Below are positions 1-6,062 of a DNA stretch of 8,140 bases, one piece after another. Each line of letters starts with the position of its first letter. Position 1 is the stretch's first letter. The DNA comes from Candidatus Delongbacteria bacterium. Its GTDB lineage: Bacteria; CAIWAD01; BS150m-G50. The notes beneath the pieces are model-generated. The model was given only the letters and a program-made list of their open reading frames with translations, was not told where the DNA came from and searched no databases. The position numbers were made by a program, and so were the translations under genes. The stretch spans positions 1 through 8,140 of the forward strand of contig JADHUQ010000105.1 of assembly GCA_016784425.1 (NCBI GenBank). Direction: 5' to 3'.

Positions 1-545
1 AGCAGATCGGTTACCCGGTGGCGCTCAAAGTGGACAGCGAGCAGGTTGTCCATAAAACTGATGCGGGTGGTGTGGCGCTGAATCTCGCTGACCAGACAGA
101 GCTGCTGGACGCCTTTGAACAGATGTCAGCCAAGTTTGCGGAGTACCAGCCGGCATTTGTGGTCCAGCCGTATCTGGCGGAGGGCCGCGAGGTTATTCTC
201 GGTTTAAAGGGTAACGTCAATCTCCAGCCAACCCTGATGTTCGGTCTGGGTGGACTCTTTGTGGAAACCCTGAAGGATGTCCAGTTCCGTCTGACACCGC
301 TTTCTACTCAGGAAGCGGATGAGCTGATCCGCTCCATCAAGGGTTACCCCCTGCTGGAAGGATTGCGGGGGGAGCAGCCGGGTGACCGGGAGCAGCTCCG
401 GGAGATCATGATCCGTCTCTCCCAACTGGGGGCTGACTTCGCAGAAGAGCTGGATGAGATGGATCTCAATCCGGTCCTGGTATTTAATGAAGGGCTGGGG
501 TGCAGTGTAGTGGACGCCCGGCTGAAATTGAAATCCCACGGTTGA
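1..545 (+). CDS. Acyl-CoA synthetase (ADP-forming), ATP-grasp C-terminal part; 5' end outside window
   Basis: This is the last 180 residues of an NDP-forming acyl-CoA synthetase (acetate-CoA ligase, ADP-forming, family). The frame is open from base 3 and ends in TGA at 543-545. These cytoplasmic enzymes interconvert acid, CoA and ATP with acyl-CoA, ADP and phosphate. What is visible is an ATP-grasp domain: HKTDAGGV at about residues 17-24 of the fragment, GREVILG at 61-67, the glycine-rich MFGLGG at 79-84, then KDVQFRLTPL, and the metal-binding type end ELDEMDLNP at 149-157, closed by VVDARL. The N-terminal CoA-binding domains and the phosphohistidine segment must lie upstream, so a fused or a separate beta-subunit architecture cannot be told apart. 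The symporter begins 7 bases downstream, suggesting one transcript. The substrate is not readable; an aromatic or alicyclic acid is an inference from context, and acetate or another short acid is possible. Confidence 0.88.
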   Translation, partial: QIGYPVALKVDSEQVVHKTDAGGVALNLADQTELLDAFEQMSAKFAEYQPAFVVQPYLAEGREVILGLKGNVNLQPTLMFGLGGLFVETLKDVQFRLTPLSTQEADELIRSIKGYPLLEGLRGEQPGDREQLREIMIRLSQLGADFAEELDEMDLNPVLVFNEGLGCSVVDARLKLKSHG

Positions 546-552
546 AACAATC

Positions 553-1974
553 ATGAACTGGATCCCGCTGACGATAGTTGTCGTCTACATCAGCCTGCTC
601 TACCTCTTCACCTGGCTGACCCGCCGCTTGAGTCGCGGCGGGATGATCGGCTACCTGCTGGCGGGGCGCAACCTGCCCTATTGGGTAGTAGCGCCACTGT
701 TGACCGGTCTGGCCATCGGCGGGGCTTCCACTATCGGGGTTGCCGAACAGGCTTACAATTCAGGCATCTCCGCTGGCTGGTACAATGCGGCCTGGGCAGC
801 CGGGGCACTGCTGGTGGGCCTGGTGGCAGCCGGTCGTTACCGGCGGATGAAGGTTACAACCCTGCCGGAGCTGTTCGAGAGACACTACAATGTCTCCGGG
901 CGGGTAATCGGTGTCAGCGGACAACTGGTCCTGCAGCTGGTCATCACCTCGCTGCAATATGTAGCCGGTGGGGCGATCCTCTCCTCGCTGCTCCCTGATC
1001 TGATCACCTTTCAAACCGGGATGCTGATCACCGCGGTGGCTTTTGTAGGGATTACCCTGATCGGTGGTTTCTGGGCGGCAGGTCTGACCAACATTATCAA
1101 TGTGATTCTCATCTATACCGGTGTGCTGGTAGGTGCCTGGATGGCGGTGGGAAAAATCGGCGGGCCCGCTGAACTGATTGCCCGGCTGCCGGCAGAGCAT
1201 CCCGGTCTTGATCCGGGAGCTATCGGGACCGGTTTGATTATCGCCTGGTTCGTGGTGATGTGCACTACGGTGTTCTCCGTCCAGTCGATTGTGCAGATCA
1301 GTTTCGCAGCCCGTGACGAGTCCTCAGCCCGTAAAGGTTTTATCCTGGGCGGACTGTTGATCCTGCCGATTGGATTTATCAGTGCCATGATTGGTCTGGC
1401 AGCTACCGTGTTGCACCCGGGAATCATCCCCACCGAAGCGCTGCCGCGCACCGTGTTGAGTCTCAGCCCCCTGGTAGCGGGCCTGGTGCTGGCAGGGCTC
1501 TGGGCGGCCGATGTTTCCACAGCCTCTGCTCTGCTGGTGGGCAGTGCTACCCTGGTGGTCGGCGATATCATCAAACGTTTCATGGCACCCAATCTGGGGG
1601 AAAGAGAGGAACGGATTATTTCGCGGCTTGCGGTGCTGGTGTTGTCGATCCTCACCTACCTGCTGGCTGTTTCCGTATCCGGTATCCTCAAAACCCTGCT
1701 CATCGGTCTCACCCTGACGACAGCCTACACCCTGGTAACCCTGATGACCATTTTCCTGCCTCGCTGGTGTAGAAAGTCACACGCCACCTGGACCCTGTTG
1801 ATGGCCATGGCTGCCCTGTTGTGCTGGCTGGTCTCCCCACCGCTCAGGGAGTTTTTCAGCAGTATCTCACTGCCCCACCCGATCTATTTCTGCTGGCTGG
1901 TCAGTATAGTTACTTTCCTGCTGGTTGCCCTGCTGGATAAACGCAAGATTGAACCAATAACTGTGAAAAGATAA
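553..1974 (+). CDS. Sodium:solute symporter family (SSF) transporter
   Basis: A 473-residue integral inner-membrane protein, within the usual length of the SSF (TC 2.A.21) family, which couples Na+ (rarely H+) entry to uptake of an organic solute. Hydrophobic segments run nearly the whole length, starting with TM1 at about residues 4-23. The N-terminal signature region is clear: GYLLAGRNLPYW at 33-44, followed by GGAST (57-61) and VAEQAYNSGISAGW (63-76). A second conserved segment, AADVSTASALLVGSA (318-332), matches the TM helix that carries the Ser/Thr Na2-site ligands in family members; here S322 and T323 are candidates. The ATG at 553 lies 7 bases after the preceding stop and has no good Shine-Dalgarno sequence, so translation is probably coupled to the upstream synthetase gene. 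Its position suggests import of the aromatic or alicyclic acid handled by the cluster, but the substrate cannot be read from sequence. Confidence 0.9.
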   Translation: MNWIPLTIVVVYISLLYLFTWLTRRLSRGGMIGYLLAGRNLPYWVVAPLLTGLAIGGASTIGVAEQAYNSGISAGWYNAAWAAGALLVGLVAAGRYRRMKVTTLPELFERHYNVSGRVIGVSGQLVLQLVITSLQYVAGGAILSSLLPDLITFQTGMLITAVAFVGITLIGGFWAAGLTNIINVILIYTGVLVGAWMAVGKIGGPAELIARLPAEHPGLDPGAIGTGLIIAWFVVMCTTVFSVQSIVQISFAARDESSARKGFILGGLLILPIGFISAMIGLAATVLHPGIIPTEALPRTVLSLSPLVAGLVLAGLWAADVSTASALLVGSATLVVGDIIKRFMAPNLGEREERIISRLAVLVLSILTYLLAVSVSGILKTLLIGLTLTTAYTLVTLMTIFLPRWCRKSHATWTLLMAMAALLCWLVSPPLREFFSSISLPHPIYFCWLVSIVTFLLVALLDKRKIEPITVKR

Positions 1975-1978
1975 AACA

Positions 1979-1990
1979 CCCTTCAAAGGG
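1979..1990. other. Small inverted repeat before the ketopantoate-reductase-like gene
   Basis: CCCTT and AAGGG arms (1979-1983 and 1986-1990) lie between the symporter stop and the Shine-Dalgarno site of the next gene. A realistic RNA hairpin would have 4-5 pairs and a very short loop. No T-tract follows, so it is not an intrinsic terminator. It could modestly affect translation, or be chance. Confidence 0.25.
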
Positions 1991-1991
1991 C

Positions 1992-1997
1992 AGGAGG
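1992..1997 (+). promoter_or_regulatory. Ribosome binding site fixing a GTG start
   Basis: A perfect AGGAGG lies four bases before the GTG at 2002. It decides the start: the symporter stop at 1972-1974 is in the same frame, no other start codon lies between, and the next in-frame GTG (2056) would cut into the nucleotide-binding loop. The spacing is shorter than usual but the site is full consensus. Confidence 0.75.
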
Positions 1998-2001
1998 AGC
2001 T

Positions 2002-2952
2002 GTGGAGAACAATAACGACCGTCAGTTACGCATCGGCGTTATAGGTATCGGTCCAGTGGGGGGGATTCTTTTAGCCCATCTCATTGAAGCTGGAGCATTT
2101 GTGGTGGCTTGCGATGTGATGCGTAACCGGATCGCCAGCATCAAGAAGTCCGGATTACGTCTGACCCATGGTATCGAGAAGAAGGTAGAGGTGGTCAACA
2201 CCTGCTGTTCCATCCAGGAGTTGGAGATGTACGATCTCGATGTGGCGATCATCACCGCCAAAACCCCGGCTCTACCGACTGTGATTTCTCATCTGGCAGA
2301 GATTGCTTCTGATACGATGTATGTCTTATGCGCCCAGAACGGTATTGACAACGAACTGGAAGTTGCCCGTGCTTTCAGCGAAAACCGTACTCTGCGTATG
2401 GTGATCAACTTCGCGGGTAACATGAGTGACATCAATACCGTGCATGTCAGTTTTTTCCACCCCCCCAACTATATCGCCGCCCTGACACCGGAGGGAAATG
2501 GAATTGCCGGGTCGTTAACCGACCTGCTCAACTCTGTGAATCTGGGAACGGAAATCCCGGAGGACATCCAGGATCTGGTCTGGGAAAAAGCCATCCTCAA
2601 TTCCGCTCTCTCCGGAATCTGCGCCATCACCCGGAGGACGATGAAAGAGGTAATGGACTATCGCGGTACCCGGGAGCTGGTGGAAGCACTGATCGATGAG
2701 TCGGTGCAGGTTGCAGCGGCGGAGGGTTTTGAATTTGGTAAGAAATTCCGACGTTTCAGCATCGGTTATCTGAAAAAGGCCGGTCACCACCGACCCTCCA
2801 TGCTGATCGATCTGGATAACGGACTCAAGACAGAAATCGACAGTCTTAACGGAAAAATCATGGAGTACGGGCGCAAACACTACAGTCCGACCCCCCTGAA
2901 CCAGGCGGTCACGGCGATGGTGCATCTGTTGGAAAAATCCTCCCAGGAATAG
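2002..2952 (+). CDS. Ketopantoate reductase family (ApbA/PanE-like) NAD(P)-dependent dehydrogenase, substrate unknown
   Basis: A 316-residue cytoplasmic protein with the two-domain ketopantoate-reductase fold, at the family's usual length. The N-terminal Rossmann loop is GIGPVGG (15-21); AKT (86-88) and QNG (112-114) are the usual loop motifs. The C-terminal helical domain has WEKAILN (194-200) and RPSML...TEIDSLNG (264-284), where K196, N200 and E278 match the E. coli PanE catalytic residues K176, N180 and E256. Two things differ. The second substrate-domain Asn (N184 in E. coli) is Ser204. The end of strand beta-2 reads VVACDVM, placing Asp38 where NAD-preferring enzymes carry an acidic residue; true PanE enzymes use NADPH and have an Arg nearby. 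I therefore doubt that this makes pantoate. Its place between a symporter and the ring-cleavage genes suggests a hydroxy- or oxo-acid of the aromatic route, but no function is assigned. Hand-counted GC of bases 2041-2460 is about 50%, lower than most lines of its neighbours. Confidence 0.85.
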   Translation: MENNNDRQLRIGVIGIGPVGGILLAHLIEAGAFVVACDVMRNRIASIKKSGLRLTHGIEKKVEVVNTCCSIQELEMYDLDVAIITAKTPALPTVISHLAEIASDTMYVLCAQNGIDNELEVARAFSENRTLRMVINFAGNMSDINTVHVSFFHPPNYIAALTPEGNGIAGSLTDLLNSVNLGTEIPEDIQDLVWEKAILNSALSGICAITRRTMKEVMDYRGTRELVEALIDESVQVAAAEGFEFGKKFRRFSIGYLKKAGHHRPSMLIDLDNGLKTEIDSLNGKIMEYGRKHYSPTPLNQAVTAMVHLLEKSSQE

Positions 2953-3068
2953 TGCCGACTGATGGCAGGGGTGTCTCCGGCAGGCAGGCTCGTGTGTCTG
3001 AGCCAACCTTAACACTTCCGGAAGTCTGATCGAGGATGCAATGTTAGAGATAGATAGGAGCTGTTCAT
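2953..3068 (+). promoter_or_regulatory. Intergenic leader of the had-oah-dch genes; possible promoter and control region
   Basis: This 116-base gap is the longest non-coding stretch in the window. From left to right it holds a weak stem (TGCC 2953-2956 with GGCA 2964-2967); a better hairpin made of AGG/CCT and GGCTC/GAGCC arms (2982-2991 with 3000-3009, an internal mismatch of two bases each side, 8-base loop); TTAACA at 3009-3014, one base from a sigma-70 -35 box; a palindrome at 3014-3025; and AGGAG at 3056-3060, eight bases before the had ATG. I find no convincing -10 box at 16-18 base spacing; TGCAAT at 3037-3042 is too far. No T-tract follows the hairpin, so termination is not supported. 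A regulated internal promoter is plausible but unproven. Confidence 0.4.
3014..3025. repeat. Perfect 12-base palindrome (possible operator)
   Basis: ACTTCCGGAAGT is its own reverse complement. It overlaps the last base of the -35-like TTAACA and sits 43 bases before the had start, a suitable place for a dimeric regulator. About two perfect 12-base palindromes are expected by chance in 8 kb of sequence, so the support comes mainly from position. No regulator is assigned. Confidence 0.35.
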
Positions 3069-4124
3069 ATGAAGATACAAGCATATCAGATGGTTGGCAG
3101 GAGCCAGCCGTTCGCGAAGACCGAGTACACTGTTGCGGAGATCAAACCTGATGAAGCGCTGGTGGAGGTGGCCGGTTGTGGTGTCTGTCACACCGATTTG
3201 AGCTTCTGGCACTTTGGTGTTCCCACCCGTCATGAACTACCACTGGTGCTGGGTCATGAGATCAGCGGCACTGTGCTGGAGGGACCCCAGGAGCTGCTGG
3301 GCAAGCCGGTGGTAATCCCCGCGGTGCTACCCTGCGGGGAATGTGATCTCTGCCATCAGGGAAGGAGTAATATCTGCCGCCGTCAGCAGATGCCGGGTAA
3401 CGATTTTCATGGTGGGTTCGCCAGCCATGTCGTCGCTCCTGCCCGTTTTCTGGCACCGGTTCCTGAAGGTGCGCTGTCACAACACACGCTGGCGGAACTG
3501 GCGGTGGTCGCCGATGCGGTTACTACCCCCTACCAGGTCATCGCCAAGAGCGATCTGCAGGCGGGTGAGCTGGCGATAGTGATCGGTGTCGGTGGTGTCG
3601 GCATTTATGCGGTTCAACTGGCTGCCATCCGGGGCGCCAAGGTGGTAGCGATCGATGTCGCGGCGGATAAACTGGCACAACTCGATGGCATGTCTGATGT
3701 GATCTGCCTCAACAGCAAAGAGCTGGATATCAAAGAGATCAAGCAGCAGGTCAAGGAAAACTGCCGTGAACTGGGGACGCCAGCCCACGGCTGGAAGATC
3801 TTCGAAATGTCCGGTACCCGCGCCGGTCAGGAGTTGGGTTTTGCCCTGCTGGGCACCACTGGTTCGCTGGCAATTGTCGGTTTCACGCTGGATAAACTGG
3901 AAGTGCGGCTCAGTAACCTGATGGCGTTTGACGCTGAGGTTAAAGGGACCTGGGGCTGTAAACCGGAACTCTACCCGGCAGCCATCGCTCTGATCGCTGA
4001 GGGGAAACTGCAGCTTAAACCTTATACCGAGACATTCCCACTGTCGCAGATCAACGACATTTTTCAACAGACACTGGAACACAAGTTGTTGAAGAGATCG
4101 GTCCTGATCCCTGATTTTACCTGA
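3069..4124 (+). CDS. had: 6-hydroxycyclohex-1-ene-1-carbonyl-CoA dehydrogenase
   Basis: A 351-residue cytoplasmic zinc-dependent medium-chain alcohol dehydrogenase. In the benzoyl-CoA pathway it oxidises 6-hydroxycyclohex-1-ene-1-carbonyl-CoA to the 6-oxo compound with NAD+. Catalytic-zinc features are GCGVCHTD (36-43, Cys40 the likely ligand), GHE (62-64) and a further acidic candidate, Asp149. Structural-zinc cysteines are C89, C92, C95 and C103. The Rossmann loop is GVGGVG (173-178), and Asp196 at the end of the second strand fits NAD+ rather than NADP+. The family alone would allow many alcohols. The specific call rests on overall resemblance to Had proteins and on the next two genes being oah and dch. 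The ATG at 3069 has AGGAG eight bases upstream. The gene follows the 116-base gap and probably opens a transcription unit with oah and dch. Confidence 0.9.
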   Translation: MKIQAYQMVGRSQPFAKTEYTVAEIKPDEALVEVAGCGVCHTDLSFWHFGVPTRHELPLVLGHEISGTVLEGPQELLGKPVVIPAVLPCGECDLCHQGRSNICRRQQMPGNDFHGGFASHVVAPARFLAPVPEGALSQHTLAELAVVADAVTTPYQVIAKSDLQAGELAIVIGVGGVGIYAVQLAAIRGAKVVAIDVAADKLAQLDGMSDVICLNSKELDIKEIKQQVKENCRELGTPAHGWKIFEMSGTRAGQELGFALLGTTGSLAIVGFTLDKLEVRLSNLMAFDAEVKGTWGCKPELYPAAIALIAEGKLQLKPYTETFPLSQINDIFQQTLEHKLLKRSVLIPDFT

Positions 4125-4133
4125 TTGTAACCG

Positions 4134-4144
4134 CCCCAACGGGG
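4134..4144. other. Short inverted repeat in the had-oah spacer
   Basis: CCCC (4134-4137) and GGGG (4141-4144) flank a three-base loop in the 48-base gap between had and oah. Four G-C pairs could form a small RNA hairpin, but no T-run follows, so it is not a terminator. It could mark an mRNA processing or stability point; chance is also likely. Confidence 0.25.
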
Positions 4145-4172
4145 ATTCTGAATAATCAAAAGGAGATATAGC

Positions 4173-5258
4173 ATGGACACTCAGCTTGTCAGTCACAACC
4201 TGGTGGAGGTTGATTTCAAGGAGATCATTTACGAATTGCGTCCCTGTCTCGATCAGAATGGTGAGGTAGTGGATGGTCTCTTCAACGCCTGGATTCTTAT
4301 CAACAATCCCAAGCAGTACAACTCCTATACGACCGCTGCCGTCAAGGAGTTGATCCTGGCTTTCCGCCAGGCTTCGAACGAACGCACGGTGGCAAACATC
4401 GTTTTTTCCGCCGTCGGCGACAAGGCTTTCTGTACCGGTGGCAACACCAAGGAATACGCTGAATACTACTCCGGTCGTCCACTGGAATACAAACAGTACA
4501 TGCGTCTTTTCAACGACATGATCACCTCCATTCTGATCAGTGACAAACCGGTAATCTGCCGTGTGAACGGGATGCGGATCGCCGGTGGTCAGGAAATCGG
4601 TATGGCCTGCGACTTCACCATTGCCAGCGATCTGGCGGTTTTCGGCCAGGCGGGGCCCAAACATGGCAGCGCACCGGATGGTGGCAGCACCGATTTTCTG
4701 CATCTGTATGTCGGAATTGAGCGGGCCATGCAGAGCGGCACCCTCTGCGAAATGTGGAGCGGTTATGAAGCGCGGCAATTTGGTTTGATCACTGAGGTAG
4801 TTCCGGTGTTGCGGGTGGATGGTCGTTTTGTGCGCAATCCACTGGTGATTACAGACCGCTGGCTGGATGAGGGGGGCGATGTGGTTTACGGTCGCCGCAA
4901 AAAGGGTGATGAATTGCGTGCCGGAAAAGAGCTGATGGCCAGTGGCGAAATCGATCTGGAACCGCTGGACCGGGAAGTCAACCAACTGGCTACGAAGCTG
5001 CTGTATATGATGCCGGATTGCGTCAGTAAAACCTTGAACGGTCTGCGCAAAAAGAAACTGGAACACTGGGACCGCAACCATCAGACCAACCGGGACTGGC
5101 TCAGCCTGAATATGATGACGGAAGCTAAAGCCGGTTTCCGCGCTTTCAACGAAGGCCCCCGTGATAACCGGGAAGTGGATTTCATCAAACTGCGCCGTAT
5201 GCTGGCTGCAGGACATCCCTGGGATGATGAACTGATCAACGCCATTCTGCCGAGGTAA
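4173..5258 (+). CDS. oah: 6-oxocyclohex-1-ene-1-carbonyl-CoA hydrolase (ring-opening, BamA type)
   Basis: A 361-residue cytoplasmic member of the crotonase superfamily, about 100 residues longer than ordinary enoyl-CoA hydratases, as expected for Oah/BamA. It adds water to 6-oxocyclohex-1-ene-1-carbonyl-CoA and cleaves the ring C-C bond to give 3-hydroxypimeloyl-CoA. Conserved blocks I recognise are FCTGGNTKEYAEYYSG (86-101, first oxyanion loop), RIAGGQEIGMACDF (135-148, second oxyanion loop) and FGQAGPKHGSAPDGGSTDF (157-175). The region carrying KHGSAPDGGS is characteristic of this subfamily and underlies the use of bamA as a marker of anaerobic aromatic degraders. The ATG at 4173 has AGGAG (4161-4165) seven bases upstream. 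No truncation is seen. This is the most diagnostic gene in the window. Confidence 0.95.
   Translation: MDTQLVSHNLVEVDFKEIIYELRPCLDQNGEVVDGLFNAWILINNPKQYNSYTTAAVKELILAFRQASNERTVANIVFSAVGDKAFCTGGNTKEYAEYYSGRPLEYKQYMRLFNDMITSILISDKPVICRVNGMRIAGGQEIGMACDFTIASDLAVFGQAGPKHGSAPDGGSTDFLHLYVGIERAMQSGTLCEMWSGYEARQFGLITEVVPVLRVDGRFVRNPLVITDRWLDEGGDVVYGRRKKGDELRAGKELMASGEIDLEPLDREVNQLATKLLYMMPDCVSKTLNGLRKKKLEHWDRNHQTNRDWLSLNMMTEAKAGFRAFNEGPRDNREVDFIKLRRMLAAGHPWDDELINAILPR
5252..5255 (+). promoter_or_regulatory. Ribosome binding site of dch inside the oah end
   Basis: GAGG overlaps the final codons of oah. Two adjacent ATG codons follow at 5260 and 5263. Spacing is four bases to the first and seven to the second, so the second ATG may be the one used. 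The difference is a single Met. Confidence 0.5.
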
Positions 5259-5259
5259 A

Positions 5260-6036
5260 ATGATGACTGATAAAGTACTCAGCCAGGAGCTGTTTGACGG
5301 GCAGGTTGTCCGGGTGACCCTCAACGCCCCGAAAGGTAATATCCTGGACGGAGAGATGACCGCCGGGATCCAGGAGGTTCTGGACAGCCTGCAGAACCAG
5401 CCTCGAGTCAAACTTTTACAGTTTACCGGCGCCGGCAACCATTTCTGTTTTGGTGCCAGTGTACCGGAGCATACCCGCAGCCGGGTTGGCGAGATGTTGA
5501 AGAACTTCCACCGGCTGTTTCACACCCTGGTCCGGCTGCAGATTCCCAGCGCGGCACTGGTTTCCGGTCAATGTCTGGGGGGCGGTCTGGAGCTGGCTCT
5601 GATGTGCAATTTCCTGTTTCTGGACGACAGCGCGAGACTGGGGCAACCGGAAGTGGCACTGGGTGTATTCGCACCACCCGCCTCCCTCATACTGCCGCAG
5701 AAAATTGGTCAGGCGGCGGCGGACGACCTGCTGCTGACAGGCCGGATCATCCAGGCGGAGGAGGCTCGACAACTGAGACTGACAACCGGGATCTTTGCGG
5801 ACCGGGAGGCGCTGCTTACCGGTGTCGACAGCTGGACCGAGCAGTACATTCTGCCCCGGAGCGCCTCTTCACTGAAATACGCCGTCAAGGCGGCCCGCTG
5901 GAAATTCAACCGGGTTCTGAAAAAACAGCTCGACAGAATAGAGCAGTTCTACACTGAGGAATTGATGGCCACTCCCGATGCCAACGAGGGTATTACAGCC
6001 TTTCTCGAGAAGAGGTCACCGGAATGGGAAGTATGA
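5260..6036 (+). CDS. dch: Cyclohexa-1,5-diene-1-carbonyl-CoA hydratase
   Basis: A 258-residue enoyl-CoA hydratase/isomerase family protein of normal length. It hydrates cyclohexa-1,5-diene-1-carbonyl-CoA, the product of benzoyl-CoA reductase, to 6-hydroxycyclohex-1-ene-1-carbonyl-CoA, the substrate of Had. Oxyanion-hole segments are FCFGASVPEH (62-71) and GQCLGGGLELALMCN (103-117). Both general acid/base glutamates of the hydratase family appear: E111 (GGGLEL) and E131 (LGQPEV), 20 residues apart like E144 and E164 of rat enoyl-CoA hydratase. The usual PGAGG stretch after the second Glu is replaced by GVFAPPAS (135-142), which I associate with dienoyl-CoA hydratases of this pathway. It starts one base after the oah stop, so translation is probably coupled. 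The order had-oah-dch differs from the had-dch-oah order I recall for Thauera aromatica. Confidence 0.9.
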   Translation: MMTDKVLSQELFDGQVVRVTLNAPKGNILDGEMTAGIQEVLDSLQNQPRVKLLQFTGAGNHFCFGASVPEHTRSRVGEMLKNFHRLFHTLVRLQIPSAALVSGQCLGGGLELALMCNFLFLDDSARLGQPEVALGVFAPPASLILPQKIGQAAADDLLLTGRIIQAEEARQLRLTTGIFADREALLTGVDSWTEQYILPRSASSLKYAVKAARWKFNRVLKKQLDRIEQFYTEELMATPDANEGITAFLEKRSPEWEV

Positions 6037-6062
6037 ATTTTGCAGGATAAAGGAACATTACC

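Noticed and set aside
2002..2952. Annotating this gene as biosynthetic panE
   Set aside because: The fold matches, but Ser replaces a conserved substrate-domain Asn, Asp38 suggests NAD rather than NADPH, and the context is catabolic. I kept only the family name.
2982..3009. Hairpin after the ketopantoate-reductase-like gene as an intrinsic terminator
   Set aside because: The stem is interrupted and no T-run follows the 3' arm, so factor-independent termination is not supported.
4146..4159. Possible FNR-type site before oah (TTCTG-4-ATCAA)
   Set aside because: Only one half-site matches TTGAT/ATCAA; the other matches two of five bases. It sits almost on the ribosome binding site, which does not suit an activator.
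3477..5438. A 653-codon open frame on the - strand spanning parts of had, oah and dch
   Set aside because: It lies antisense to three genes with complete catalytic motifs. Its translation is rich in His, Gln and Arg with no recognisable domain, as expected from the complement of GC-biased codons.
5571..5957. A 128-codon + strand frame inside dch
   Set aside because: It is out of frame with dch, is of low-complexity Gly/Arg type, and has no family resemblance. Dch itself is intact across the region.
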